From Maribacter polysaccharolyticus (GTDB taxonomy: Bacteria > Bacteroidota > Bacteroidia > Flavobacteriales > Flavobacteriaceae), in contig NZ_JARBUY010000004.1 in assembly GCF_028882255.1 (NCBI RefSeq), positions 94,629-158,628 on the forward strand: a stretch of 64,000 nucleotides of DNA. Direction: 5' to 3'. The stretch's first letter is position 1. Each line of letters begins with the position of its first letter. The notes beneath the pieces are model-generated. The model was given only the letters and a program-made list of their open reading frames with translations. It was not told the origin of the DNA and ran no database searches. Below are positions 53,078 through 63,111 of this stretch, piece after piece. A program made the position numbers and the translations under genes.

Positions 53078-54757
53078 CTAGTCATTATATAGGTTTGCGG
53101 CGGTTGCTGAACTGTTTTGGACCTGCATGATCCATTTTTCATCGTTATATTCACCTTCAAAGTTTGAAACAATCGCTGTTTGGGCATCTTTTTTGTAATT
53201 ATAATCGGCCAAATAAACATAATAAAGTCCGTTCGATTTATTATAGAATTGCTTCGCATCCAATCCTTGGTGTTTAAGCTTGTCCACAAAAGCACTCATA
53301 TACCTTTTATTTTTGTAAACATTGACGATGACATAATAACCGGAGTCGACCCCTATGATATCCGATTGTCCCAAAACCTTTATGGGCAGCTTAACATAAT
53401 CCATACGCTCCTGATCATTCATCGTTTTGGATGCCCCTTCTTTTTTATCATTGGCAGCTACCATGGTTCGGCCACCGTTCGCGAATTCATCCCCATTTGA
53501 TTTTACATTCTTCTTCAGGTCATTGCGCAATACCCGGACAATGGTCTCAAATCGCCTTTCAAATTCATTATTACGGGCCTTTTCCAGGGAATCTTGTCTT
53601 AAAATAAGTTCATCCAATATCAAACGGTTTTGATAAGCAAGGTCATCCCTATCCACATCCCCGGTAATTTTAGGTGCTACGGGGTGTGTTTTCTTTTTCG
53701 CTTTATTTTGCTGATTTTCTTCCTTTAAGGCCAGTATCTGCTCTTCATAATTCCTTACAATACGGTCTATCCTATCATCTACCGATGTATCCGCATTTCC
53801 CCTTTTATTTTCATCGCTATCCTTAAAGGTATAGGCCAAGGTCACCTCATGGTTGAAACCGAGATCGGCATCTTCCTGATTTATATCCTTTTCCATTAAA
53901 TAACCGATAGACATTTTTTTATTGATATTGAAACCTAGCCCCATTGATAATCCGTATACATCATCCAAAGAAGTCTGAAACCACCCGTAATTCGGCATAT
54001 CCAACAATAGGGAACCCAAATAAGAAACGGAATCATCCTCATTTCGGCCAACTTGGACCATTGGCATTAAACGGGCATTTTTGAACAAGCCCCTATTTGT
54101 ACCAAAAGCGTGGGTATATTGTACCGAAGCTTTTATACTCTTGTCGTTCAACTGGGTAATAAACTCATTTGTTGTTTGATTGAATTTGAACAAATCCTCG
54201 GCGTACAATCCAAAATCAAAACTTCCAACAGAAAGGGTAACCCCTGGTTGAATGGCGATCTTACTCTCTTTGCCAGCTTCCAGAACCTCGGGGTCATCCT
54301 CATTGGTAACGATCCTGTTTTGATCAAGTCCTTCATTGTAATACGAAATGTTCGTGCCGAAGGTAAGTTTACTTTTAGTGCCCAAGCGTACGGCAGTGGC
54401 GTAGTTTGCGTTAAAACCGAATTCCTGTACGACTCCCTCCCATTGACTATATACGCTAATACCCAAGGCAGTGTTCTTATTCAACTTGTTACTGAACCCC
54501 ACGAAATAGTTCTGGCTATTATCTGCATAAGTGGCATATTGGTTCCTGTGCAAAATATTCAGGTACGATTTGTTCTCCCGAACCAACGAAAATGTCGGAT
54601 TGATCAAAAACCGGTTAAAGAACAATTGATTGTGGTATGCACTTCGGGAACTAAGGCCCGAAGTTTCTTCCTGTGCGAATGAGGCAAAGACACTAAACAT
54701 AATACAAATTACCATCAGCAATCTTGTCCCCTCTTTTTGTGTAGTTTTGTAACTCAT
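53078..54757 (-). CDS. PorP/SprF-like outer-membrane protein with C-terminal SPOR-like domain
   Basis: A 559-residue protein. Signal peptide 1-28 (ending SFAQ), then a PorP/SprF-type beta-barrel (about 35-315; LFFNRFLINPTFSLVRENKSYL and the later GLSMGLGFNINKKMSIGY). A charged linker with coiled-coil character spans about 325-450, and residues about 470-550 resemble a SPOR domain (GYYVIVNVYKNKRYMSAFVD, GLYYVYLADYNYKKDA). PorP/SprF proteins belong to type IX secretion and gliding; SPOR domains bind denuded peptidoglycan. Ordinary family members are about 300 residues and lack such a tail. The next gene on the same strand, upstream, is the TPR/PD40 protein. Confidence 0.82.
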   Translation of the reverse strand: MSYKTTQKEGTRLLMVICIMFSVFASFAQEETSGLSSRSAYHNQLFFNRFLINPTFSLVRENKSYLNILHRNQYATYADNSQNYFVGFSNKLNKNTALGISVYSQWEGVVQEFGFNANYATAVRLGTKSKLTFGTNISYYNEGLDQNRIVTNEDDPEVLEAGKESKIAIQPGVTLSVGSFDFGLYAEDLFKFNQTTNEFITQLNDKSIKASVQYTHAFGTNRGLFKNARLMPMVQVGRNEDDSVSYLGSLLLDMPNYGWFQTSLDDVYGLSMGLGFNINKKMSIGYLMEKDINQEDADLGFNHEVTLAYTFKDSDENKRGNADTSVDDRIDRIVRNYEEQILALKEENQQNKAKKKTHPVAPKITGDVDRDDLAYQNRLILDELILRQDSLEKARNNEFERRFETIVRVLRNDLKKNVKSNGDEFANGGRTMVAANDKKEGASKTMNDQERMDYVKLPIKVLGQSDIIGVDSGYYVIVNVYKNKRYMSAFVDKLKHQGLDAKQFYNKSNGLYYVYLADYNYKKDAQTAIVSNFEGEYNDEKWIMQVQNSSATAANLYND

Positions 54758-54913
54758 CTTTGCGAAATTTTATATGATACTTTGGAGCTCCTTTTTTCAA
54801 TACCATTACGTTCTACTTGGTATTAAAACCCTCTATGGCGCTTCGTTCAAATAATCCTGTTATATTTTTAAGATTTCATTCGTGATCTACCAATGCAAAT
54901 ACGCTTTCACCTA

Positions 54914-56134
54914 TCACTCATCTTCAAAAACCGATGAACTATAGTCCATTTTAGCGTCATTGTTTATGGCCTGTAAGACATTGTATGCGGTATTCTCTTC
55001 AGGTATATAAGGCCCTGGCTGATCATATGAAAATGCGACTTGATGTAAATCACCTTCGTTATGGCCTCTACTGGAGACAATATAAGCCATGCTTTTTTCG
55101 GGCATAAACCGTATTGCGTAATCATCTTCACGGCTATTGAGGGTATCCCCTAAATTAACTGCGAGCCCCACACTGGCGTCATTAACCTGTGTCATATAAA
55201 CATCCAATCCGCCCAAGCCTTTACGTCCGTTCGACGCAAAAAACAGCGTGTTTCCTCCTATGATTTTAGGATACATCTCATTTTTCTTGGTATTCACCTT
55301 GCCTCCCAAATTCTTTGCTACCCCCAAAGAACCGTCCTCACCGATGTCAGCGACATAAATATCATAATTACCATAGCTACCGGGCATATCCGATGTAAAG
55401 AACAATCGTTTACCATCATAAGAAACCGCGGGGTGCAATGCGGAATAATATTTTGGACATAAGGATACTTCCCTTATATTCCCCCATTTACCATTTTTTT
55501 TCTCGGCCTTATAGATCTTATGCACCATTTCCTTTTTTGAGAACAGACCAATAGGAGGTTTTACATAAACCGACTTACTGAAATATGCCGTATTTCCATC
55601 GGCCGTAAGGGAAACCGGGGCGTTGTAGCCATTTTCCCCTTTAAGCTCCTTATCATAATCCCCCAACAATTTTTGCTCAAATTCAAATGGGGAATCCAAA
55701 GGTTTGAATTTACGGTTGTAGGACTTTTTTGGTTTGTCGACCCCGTAATCGGCCTTTATGCTCGCAAGCCAATCTTCCTCGTCCATAGACACCACAGACC
55801 CTGAACCGGCTGTTTTTACCAGTGCGTAGTCATATCGCTTTTGGAATCCTTCACTCAAGTCATCCGCAGCACTAACCGCTTTTAATCTCTCGTACCAAAA
55901 AAGCGCCGTCTCGAAATTCTCAGCTAAAAAATGGGCATTACCAAGGTCCTGAAAAATTGCTTTTTCCTCGTACCCGAGTTTCCTCAACTCCAAATAATCC
56001 TTAACACGTTTATTTTTGACGTAACTATCGGAAATTCCTTCTTTAGGGCTACTCAGCTGTTGTGCATTCAACGGACAACAGAACAGTGAAATAATCAGGG
56101 CAAATGCCACGCTGTAGGTTATAGTATTTTTCAT
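54914..56134 (-). CDS. TPR and PD40 (WD40-like) periplasmic protein, PorE-like without OmpA domain
   Basis: A 406-residue protein from MKNTITYS (56134; an ATG at 56182 adds 16 residues before the signal peptide). Signal peptide, then TPR-like helices (about 45-110, LGNAHFLAENFETALFWYERL), then PD40 propeller blades (LHPAVSYDGKRLFFTSDMPGSYGNYDIYV, EMYPKIIGGNTLFFASNGRKGLGGLDVY). Type IX partner proteins with this order usually end in a carboxypeptidase-like and an OmpA-type domain; here the chain stops after the propeller. It probably works with the PorP/SprF-like protein encoded 156 nt downstream. Bases 56135-56470 hold no gene. Confidence 0.8.
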   Translation of the reverse strand: MKNTITYSVAFALIISLFCCPLNAQQLSSPKEGISDSYVKNKRVKDYLELRKLGYEEKAIFQDLGNAHFLAENFETALFWYERLKAVSAADDLSEGFQKRYDYALVKTAGSGSVVSMDEEDWLASIKADYGVDKPKKSYNRKFKPLDSPFEFEQKLLGDYDKELKGENGYNAPVSLTADGNTAYFSKSVYVKPPIGLFSKKEMVHKIYKAEKKNGKWGNIREVSLCPKYYSALHPAVSYDGKRLFFTSDMPGSYGNYDIYVADIGEDGSLGVAKNLGGKVNTKKNEMYPKIIGGNTLFFASNGRKGLGGLDVYMTQVNDASVGLAVNLGDTLNSREDDYAIRFMPEKSMAYIVSSRGHNEGDLHQVAFSYDQPGPYIPEENTAYNVLQAINNDAKMDYSSSVFEDE

Positions 56135-56470
56135 AGTGATAAGATATTGGGTTCTTATGGGTTCAAAGTTCACCAATAACAACTCACCTTGTACTAGTAA
56201 TAATTCACAGGTTTTGGCATTTCAGGTCCTAAATGTGGTAATTCAACGATTTTTTTGGACTGGTTGACAGGATTTTTTGCTTTTCTAAAAAACAGATGAT
56301 ACCAATCGTCGATCTGTAGCCCCTACCTATTCTCCTCTACATAGCGCTACGGAAGCATGACCCAAGGGGTATTTAATATGATTTTCCAATGATAAATGGC
56401 TATGGTCCCTACCCACAAAATCGGTAATTCACGAATACCCCAGGGAACCTGATCAAGAAACAATCTTCTT

Positions 56471-56653
56471 TTACTGTTCCAAACTACGCACCTCAAAAGC
56501 GATCAATTCATTGGCCTTGAACATTGCGCTGATTTCCATTGGGTTACAACATACTTCGCAATCCTCTATATAGGTTTGTTCCGATATCGAGGCATCCAAT
56601 AACATCGATATTTCTTCCCAGCAATACGGACATTGGAAAAAATGCTCGTGCAT
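56471..56653 (-). CDS. CPXCG-motif small cysteine-rich protein
   Basis: A 60-residue protein with CPYCWEEI and CEVCCNP, which make a probable zinc ribbon of the CPXCG family. Function of the family is not known. It lies 4 nt after the TolC-type gene on the same strand, so it is the tail of the efflux operon. Confidence 0.85.
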   Translation of the reverse strand: MHEHFFQCPYCWEEISMLLDASISEQTYIEDCEVCCNPMEISAMFKANELIAFEVRSLEQ

Positions 56654-56657
56654 TGTC

Positions 56658-58010
56658 CTAAAGTGCTACGTTCAACAATTGCCCGGTAAGCTGTAGTAAT
56701 TGAAGTTCGGCCAATTTGGCCTCGTATTTTGCCAAATTCTTATTGGTCTGGGCATTCAATAAATTTATCTGGGCCTGTCTGAATTCTATGGATGTTATCC
56801 TCCCTAACTGGAATTGCTCCCTGGAGCGTTCAAAATTATTTTGATTGGTAATGACATTTTGTTCTTGAATGCCGAAAATCACCAATTTATTTTCATAATC
56901 GGCCATGGCATTCCGAATATCCCGATCAACTTCGATTTCGATTTGCTTTTTCAATAATTCCTGGTTCTTATGGGCTATTTTCGCGTTCTTCACCTGTACG
57001 GTAGTACTACCCCCATCGAACAAATCCCAGGAAAGACTGGCCCCAAGATCAAAACTGAAATTATTGGTATTGGTTCCCGGGAAAAAAGCAGATGCCGCAC
57101 TTTGGCTCAAGTTCCATCCATAGGAACCACTTAAATCGATTTCAGGGAGATAGCCCGATTTCTGTACTTTGATATCGTAAGCGTTTATGGCAAGGTTCCT
57201 TTCTGCCTGCAACAAGGAAACATTATTGAATTTTGCCTGTTCAACGAACTCTTCCAGTTTAAGCTTCGGAATAAAGGTAACCAAGGTATCGACCGAGTAG
57301 AGCATGGTTAGATCTTGGCTCAAAAGCACGTTAAGATCCCGTTTTGCATTCGACAATTCTTGCCGTGTATTCAACACATTGATACTATCATTGGTAATAT
57401 CGACTTGTGCATTGAGTATATCCAATTTGGTACTTTGTCCGTACTCAAAGGCATACTCGGAACGCCTAAAACGATCCTTGGAAATATCGAGCGTTTTCTC
57501 CAATACGAACTCATTCTCTGTAAGCCGTGCAATCTCATAATAAACGCTGAACAATTGTACTATGGTGTTTTCAATGGTTTCCCTCGCCTGCAATTCACTC
57601 AACTGATATTGCTCCTTCAATTTTTTATAATTGTACAATCTTCCCAGACCATCGAACAACGTATAACTGGCGGTCAGTGCCGAAGAATATGCTTGGGCCT
57701 CTGCTTTATCGAGCTCAACATCTTCCCTCGGGCTGCCATCATCATTGTACTGTCCGGGAAATTCTATGACCGAATCATCCCTACCGTAATCGGCACTTGC
57801 CGAACCGGTAAGCGTAGGCAAATAACCCGAATTAAGCACACTTTTGTTATTCCCTGCAACCTCAACATCATTTTTGGCCACATTTATTCCATAATTATGT
57901 TCCAAGGCAAGTGCAATGGCCTCTTCCTTGGTCAACATTTTATCTTGGGACCGTGCACTCAACCCTAAAAGTACCAACACCATAAAGAGAAAGGCGCTTT
58001 TATAGCCCAT
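56658..58010 (-). CDS. TolC-family outer-membrane efflux protein
   Basis: An outer-membrane channel of the OEP family, 450 residues from MGYKSAFLF. Signal peptide ends at ARSQ. The two repeats of long helices and strands are visible: LALEHNYGINVAKNDVEVA and YEFGQSTKLDILNAQVDIT in the first, FDLGASLSWDLFDGGSTTVQVKNA and QFQLGRITSIEFRQAQINLLNAQTNK in the second. The frame is open to ATGs at 58049 and 58088; the latter overlaps the RND stop by 8 bp and could allow coupling, but the signal peptide is cleanest from 58010. It completes the tripartite pump. Confidence 0.9.
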   Translation of the reverse strand: MGYKSAFLFMVLVLLGLSARSQDKMLTKEEAIALALEHNYGINVAKNDVEVAGNNKSVLNSGYLPTLTGSASADYGRDDSVIEFPGQYNDDGSPREDVELDKAEAQAYSSALTASYTLFDGLGRLYNYKKLKEQYQLSELQARETIENTIVQLFSVYYEIARLTENEFVLEKTLDISKDRFRRSEYAFEYGQSTKLDILNAQVDITNDSINVLNTRQELSNAKRDLNVLLSQDLTMLYSVDTLVTFIPKLKLEEFVEQAKFNNVSLLQAERNLAINAYDIKVQKSGYLPEIDLSGSYGWNLSQSAASAFFPGTNTNNFSFDLGASLSWDLFDGGSTTVQVKNAKIAHKNQELLKKQIEIEVDRDIRNAMADYENKLVIFGIQEQNVITNQNNFERSREQFQLGRITSIEFRQAQINLLNAQTNKNLAKYEAKLAELQLLQLTGQLLNVAL

Positions 58011-58080
58011 AATATTCGACCATAGTTTTAATTGGAGTTTCTTGTACATACGTTCCGATTCTTTATATCCCATAATGCAA

Positions 58081-61000
58081 CTAATCATTGTCTAAGTTGG
58101 TTACTTCATGGCCTTGTGAAAGCCCTCCGCTCAAATGAGCCTCTTCCTTTTGTTCCTTGATCGCTCTTTCAACCTCTTCTTTGGAAACACGGGTACCTGT
58201 GATCAACCATTTGGTTTCGACCTTGACCCTATTACTGAAAGAAAGGAACAACGGTAACATCAACAAGGTCAAAACGGTAGCAAATGCAATCCCATAAGCG
58301 ATGGATATCGCCATGGGCTTAAGAAATTGTGCTTGCCTACTTTTTTCCAAAAGTAAAGGGGCCAAACCGGCAATCGTAGTTACCGAGGTCAAGAAAATGG
58401 CCCTAAACCTGGATTTTCCCGCTTCAATCAGGGCCTCGTCAAATTTCATCCCTTCCCTAAGGTTTCCATTGAACTTTCCTATAAGCACGAGTCCGTCATT
58501 GACCATAATCCCTATCAAAGCAATGACACCCAACATCGAAAGGAAGTTTACCGCAAATCCATGGATCCAATGCCCCCACCCCACGGCGGTGATACTAAAG
58601 GGCACCAATAAGATCAACATCAAAGGTTGACTAAAACTTCTAAAGGTAAAGGCAATCGTTATATAGATCAGGAGTATGACGGCCACACCTACCCCTTTCA
58701 ACGAACTCATGGTTTTGTTCACTTCCCGGTTCTGCCCCTCATAAGAAGGTGTCACCGTAGGATATTTCGATTGTATCGCAGGCATAATATCCTCCTTTAT
58801 TTCGGTCATGACATCGGTAGCACTGGTTTCCTTCTCATCTTTTAGGTCCGCTGAAATTTGGATCTCGCGCCTACCTTCCAAACGATTTATGGCCACATCT
58901 CCCCTTTCAATGGAGTAATTGGCAATTTCTTTTAAGGGCACCCGGTCCCCAGATGGGGTCTGTATCCTCATTTCATCCAAATCGGCGATAGAGGAACGGT
59001 TTTTCCGATCATAACGGACCCATACCCGAATTTCATCCTGACCCCGTTGAAAACGTTGCGCTTGGGAACCAAAAAACCCAGCCCTTACCTGGTTCATGAC
59101 CGTTCTTAGATCCAATCCCAACAAATAGGCATTTTCCTTAAGTTCCAACCGTATTTCCTTTATCCCAGCAGGATCGTTATCCTCAATATCCTTTAAGGCG
59201 GAATTACTCAACATTATCGTTTTCAATTCATTTTTCGCCGCCTTTAATTCTTCAATGTTATTTCCCAATAAGGATACCGAGACCGGGGTTCCTCCAAAAT
59301 TGCCCCCCGAACCATAGATCAAACTCTCAACACCTATTACCGGGCCTACCAACTCCCTGAGTCGGTTGGTCACCAAATCCGAAACAATTTCGTCTGGGCG
59401 CTCTTCCCCGGGCAATAAATTCAAGGTCAGGGTAGCCGCTGACGACCCAGGTCCCAATTGTTTAATGACATTCTCATAGAGCACCTTGCCCGTACCTTTC
59501 AAGTATTTATCGGTCAATTCCTGATTTACGATCTCGGCTTTTTCCTCAATCAACGAAATTATCGAATCGGTCACCTTCTCATTCGTCCCATTGGGCATCA
59601 ATAAATCTACCTGTACCCGATCACTGGCGATACGAGGGAAAAATGAAGTGCGGATGACACCCCCGCCTATCGACCCTATGGTAAGGACCAACAGCATGAT
59701 AAAAACACCGAAGGAAAAGAGTTTATGTTGCATTACGAACTGAAGGGTTGGACCGTACAACCGATCCCGCATCCATTTCATGAACTTGTCACCGGCCCGA
59801 TTGATCCCCCTAAGACGGGCAAAAGCTTTGGCCATTCCCGTTTTTTCTTTATTGTCTGCCGGCTGTAGGGCTTTGGAGTGTGCCAAATGCGCCGGAAGTA
59901 TCAACAATGCTTCGACCAAGGAAACCAACAGGGTCAGAATAACGATAACGGAGACCTCACTGAAAAATTCGCCGATCCGCCCATCCAAAAACAAGAATAT
60001 GGAGAAGGCCAAAATCGTGGTGATAATAGCCGAAACGATTGGAGGAATAACCTCCATGGTCCCATCAATGGCTGCTGCCAATGGCGATTTCCCCCTTTCG
60101 TAATGTTGATAAATATTCTCCGCGATGACGATACCGTCATCAACCAGGATACCGATAACGATGATCATACCGAACAACGACAGCACATTGATGGTCACAT
60201 CGAAAAAACCTGCGAAAATGAACATGCCAAGGAAAGAGATCGGCAATCCGAAAGCTACCCAAAAAGCCAACCTTGTATTTAAGAACAGTGACAGGAATAT
60301 AAGCACCAAGATCATACCCATTATGGCGTTTTCGGTAAGCAACTGGGTTCGTTGGTTCAAGGTCTTTGATTGATCACTTACCACATCCAAGCGAACATTA
60401 TTGTGTTGTTGGTTAAAACTCGACACATATGATTTGACCTTATCGGCCGAACTGAGCAAATCTTCGGTATTTGTACTGGTAATCGAGACATTGATGGCCA
60501 TATTGCCATTGAAATAGGTGGCATTGGGGGTTTCAGAAAACCGGTCCCGGATAATGGCCACATCCTTTAGACGCACCGTTTGCCCGCTGGGATCGGACTT
60601 CACCACGATATTGGATAGCTCATCACCATAATACGACCTATTATTGGCACGTATCAGATACTCCTCGGCACTTGTTTTGATATTACCACCGGTAACAAGG
60701 ATATTGGCATTATTCACCGCTTGGGCCACTTCATCGAAAGACAGGTTATAGGCCAAAAGATTGTTCTCATTAACCGCAATTTCAATCTCTTCCTCCGGAT
60801 ACCCTGAAATGGCAATCTGGGAAATGCCGTCTATGGCCCTAAGATCATTCTCTATTTGTCTCCCAATCTGTTTCAAGGTAGCCAAGGGAATGTTATCCCC
60901 GCTTATGGCAAAATTAATCGTCTGCCGAACCTCTTCCAATTTGGAAACGATCAAAGGTTCCATACCCGTAGGAAAGGTCGGCACCCGGTCTACGGCATTT

Positions 61001-61329
61001 TTCACCTCTAGGAGCATAAAATCGATATCGCGCCCCTTTTCGATCTCAACATTGATATTGCCACTATTTTCCTGGGAAACGGAAGTAACCCTGTCAACAC
61101 CTTCGAGCCCCTTAAGGTTGTCCTCGATCTTGAGCACAATGCCCTCTTCCACCTCTTGGGGTGAAGCCCCTGGATAAGTTATATTGATCGAAATGTTTTT
61201 GGAATCGGAAAGCGGGAAAAAGGATGACTTTAAGGAAAGTGCCCCTATAAGCCCGAATATGGCAAACGCAAAAATAAATACGTGTACCGCAACGTGGTAC
61301 TTTATGAAGTAAGATATGATGTTTCTCAT
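58081..61329 (-). CDS. RND-family efflux pump, inner-membrane subunit (AcrB-like)
   Basis: A 1082-residue proton-driven transporter. It has 12 membrane helices and two large periplasmic loops. The proton-relay Asp pair is kept in GILVDDGIVIAENIYQHYERG, and the matching helix ten has GIMVNDGLVLIGKFNG. The N-terminus FKSSFFPLSDSKNISINITYPGASPQEVEEGI is that of the HAE1/heavy-efflux group. It should export hydrophobic toxicants or drugs; substrate unknown. The start overlaps the adaptor stop as TAATG, giving tight coupling. Confidence 0.94.
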   Translation of the reverse strand: MRNIISYFIKYHVAVHVFIFAFAIFGLIGALSLKSSFFPLSDSKNISINITYPGASPQEVEEGIVLKIEDNLKGLEGVDRVTSVSQENSGNINVEIEKGRDIDFMLLEVKNAVDRVPTFPTGMEPLIVSKLEEVRQTINFAISGDNIPLATLKQIGRQIENDLRAIDGISQIAISGYPEEEIEIAVNENNLLAYNLSFDEVAQAVNNANILVTGGNIKTSAEEYLIRANNRSYYGDELSNIVVKSDPSGQTVRLKDVAIIRDRFSETPNATYFNGNMAINVSITSTNTEDLLSSADKVKSYVSSFNQQHNNVRLDVVSDQSKTLNQRTQLLTENAIMGMILVLIFLSLFLNTRLAFWVAFGLPISFLGMFIFAGFFDVTINVLSLFGMIIVIGILVDDGIVIAENIYQHYERGKSPLAAAIDGTMEVIPPIVSAIITTILAFSIFLFLDGRIGEFFSEVSVIVILTLLVSLVEALLILPAHLAHSKALQPADNKEKTGMAKAFARLRGINRAGDKFMKWMRDRLYGPTLQFVMQHKLFSFGVFIMLLVLTIGSIGGGVIRTSFFPRIASDRVQVDLLMPNGTNEKVTDSIISLIEEKAEIVNQELTDKYLKGTGKVLYENVIKQLGPGSSAATLTLNLLPGEERPDEIVSDLVTNRLRELVGPVIGVESLIYGSGGNFGGTPVSVSLLGNNIEELKAAKNELKTIMLSNSALKDIEDNDPAGIKEIRLELKENAYLLGLDLRTVMNQVRAGFFGSQAQRFQRGQDEIRVWVRYDRKNRSSIADLDEMRIQTPSGDRVPLKEIANYSIERGDVAINRLEGRREIQISADLKDEKETSATDVMTEIKEDIMPAIQSKYPTVTPSYEGQNREVNKTMSSLKGVGVAVILLIYITIAFTFRSFSQPLMLILLVPFSITAVGWGHWIHGFAVNFLSMLGVIALIGIMVNDGLVLIGKFNGNLREGMKFDEALIEAGKSRFRAIFLTSVTTIAGLAPLLLEKSRQAQFLKPMAISIAYGIAFATVLTLLMLPLFLSFSNRVKVETKWLITGTRVSKEEVERAIKEQKEEAHLSGGLSQGHEVTNLDND

Positions 61330-62471
61330 TAGTTCGCCGAATTAGTTGACAACCCTACTTCTTTATCCTGGTATTGTCTTACCAACATACCTGTATACGC
61401 CCCGACGACGGGTTTACTTAAAATGGTCATTCCATCAGGTACATTTTTCACCACCACTTTTTTTGTTGAAAAATACACGGGTTCAACATCGATCATATCC
61501 AACAAGGAATCACGGACAACGAATATGCGATTGTTTTCCAACAATAGGTTCCTATCTATTTCTATGGCATTGGTTTCTTCCTTGGCATCCAGATTGGCCT
61601 CTAAATACATCCCTTCCCTTAAGCCTGTGTCACGCACCTCGATATACGCCTTTATGGTCTGTGTTTCTTGATCGACACTACCATTGATCCGGGCAACTTT
61701 ACCCGTATAACTTTTGGTCTTATCCAAGTTGGAAAGGGCTACGTGCTCCCCTAACTCGAGTAAATCACTGAATTTTTTGCTGATGGCAACCTCCAGCTCA
61801 TAAACATCGGTATTAATGAACTCCCCCAGTTTTTGACCGGAACGGATAAGGGTCCCCTCGGTTACCAAGGCATCGGTAAGTATCCCATTGAAAGGAGCGG
61901 AAATATTATATTTGGAAAGCCGTTGTTCCAAATTCTTCACATTGTAATAAGTGGTCAAAATACCCCTGCCCGAGATAAAGAATTTTTCCTTTTCGCTGGT
62001 CATTTCGGGAAGCTTTGGAGTGGTTTTCTCCATATCGAAATCCCTGAGATAGGCTTGCCACTTCGGGAATACTTCCGGATAATCGAGTCGCAGATCGGGC
62101 ATGATCGAAGTAAGTTCATTGTATAGGTTGCTTTTCGCCGATTGCACATTGGCCAAATATTCGGAGGCATCTATACGTATGATGTTTTCCCCTGCACTAT
62201 ACCGTTGCCCCGGACGAAAAAGTTTGCTCCCCCCTAGAAAAACGCCCTGTACTTCGGCATACAGTTCCAAACGGTTCTTGGCCTTCAGGTTCCCATTGGC
62301 CGGGACCACAATCGGTACCACACCATTGCTTACCTTTTCGGTAAAAACGGTTTTCACCACTTTTTCAACTTTGGGCCGCGCATTGTTTTTACTATCGATG
62401 ATCATTTTTGCAATGAAAACAGATGCCACGATAATCAGAACACCCAAAATACTTAAAATTGTTTTTCTCAT
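61329..62471 (-). CDS. RND efflux adaptor (membrane fusion protein, HlyD-like)
   Basis: A 380-residue periplasmic adaptor with an N-terminal membrane anchor (8-26). The lipoyl-like halves (VVPANGNLKAKNRLELYAEVQG and SAPFNGILTDALVTEGTLIRSGQKLGEFI) flank a short helical hairpin, followed by the beta-barrel domain (GKVARINGSVDQETQTIKAYIEV). It joins the RND pump to the TolC channel. It lies between the MarR gene (9 nt) and the pump (1-bp overlap). Confidence 0.92.
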   Translation of the reverse strand: MRKTILSILGVLIIVASVFIAKMIIDSKNNARPKVEKVVKTVFTEKVSNGVVPIVVPANGNLKAKNRLELYAEVQGVFLGGSKLFRPGQRYSAGENIIRIDASEYLANVQSAKSNLYNELTSIMPDLRLDYPEVFPKWQAYLRDFDMEKTTPKLPEMTSEKEKFFISGRGILTTYYNVKNLEQRLSKYNISAPFNGILTDALVTEGTLIRSGQKLGEFINTDVYELEVAISKKFSDLLELGEHVALSNLDKTKSYTGKVARINGSVDQETQTIKAYIEVRDTGLREGMYLEANLDAKEETNAIEIDRNLLLENNRIFVVRDSLLDMIDVEPVYFSTKKVVVKNVPDGMTILSKPVVGAYTGMLVRQYQDKEVGLSTNSAN

Positions 62472-62480
62472 ATGGTTTGG

Positions 62481-62951
62481 CTATTGTACTTGACTTTCTT
62501 GCTTATAATTAAATTGAACTTTTTTTAATATTTTGATCAAGTGTTTTTTCTCCTCTTCCGAAATACCCATTTCCATGGCTTCAATAAGTTCTTTCAAGGC
62601 CCTTTTAGCCTTTTTATAAACCCTTTTCCCCTCATCGGTCAAAATAACATGGTTGATCCGCTTATCCTCAAACTGCTGTATTCTTTTGATACACTTCTTC
62701 TTTTCCATTTTCGATAGCAAACGGGCCAACGAAGATTTATCCCTATTGGTAAGAAATGCCAACTCATTTTGATTTAGACCTTCACCCTCATGATCGTGTA
62801 ATTTTTTCAACACTACAACCTGCTCCTTACTTAAGTCCAACCCGTGATGTACAAGTCGTAAATGCAAGTAATGATCTACAAACTTTGAGGTTTTTCCTAA
62901 CCAAGGTATGATTGAATTATCGAAATCGATATATACTTCTTTGGATTGCAC
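62481..62951 (-). CDS. MarR-family transcriptional regulator of the efflux operon
   Basis: A 156-residue regulator with a winged helix: QNELAFLTNRDKSSLARLLSKMEKKKCIKRIQQFEDKRINHVILTDEG covers the recognition helix and wing (Asp-Lys-Arg wing motif). It starts the MarR-adaptor-RND-TolC-CPXCG operon and likely represses it until a toxic ligand binds. The leader is short: 63040 and beyond belong to the LRR terminator region. Confidence 0.9.
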   Translation of the reverse strand: MQSKEVYIDFDNSIIPWLGKTSKFVDHYLHLRLVHHGLDLSKEQVVVLKKLHDHEGEGLNQNELAFLTNRDKSSLARLLSKMEKKKCIKRIQQFEDKRINHVILTDEGKRVYKKAKRALKELIEAMEMGISEEEKKHLIKILKKVQFNYKQESQVQ

Positions 62952-63054
62952 CGGACGAAACTAACAAAAATCGCTTTTGGTTGCAGATGCAACCAATGTT
63001 AAAATTATCACAATGTCCTTATTACCAATAGCACTAAAAAGAGCTTTACAAACA

Positions 63055-63080
63055 AAAAGGGATGCTGTTGCATCCCTTTT
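63055..63080 (-). terminator. Intrinsic terminator of the LRR gene
   Basis: AAAAGGGATGC (63055-63065) pairs perfectly with GCATCCCTTTT (63070-63080) around TGTT. On the minus strand a T-rich tail follows, and it lies 31 nt after the LRR stop, so it ends that transcript before the efflux operon. Confidence 0.8.
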
Positions 63081-63111
63081 AACCAAACTAACTAAAATTA
63101 TGAATCACTAA

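Noticed and set aside
57315-57968. A 217-codon plus-strand frame opposite the TolC gene
   Set aside because: Antisense to a well-supported outer-membrane efflux gene; composition (many Ile, Cys, Gln) is that of a shadow frame.
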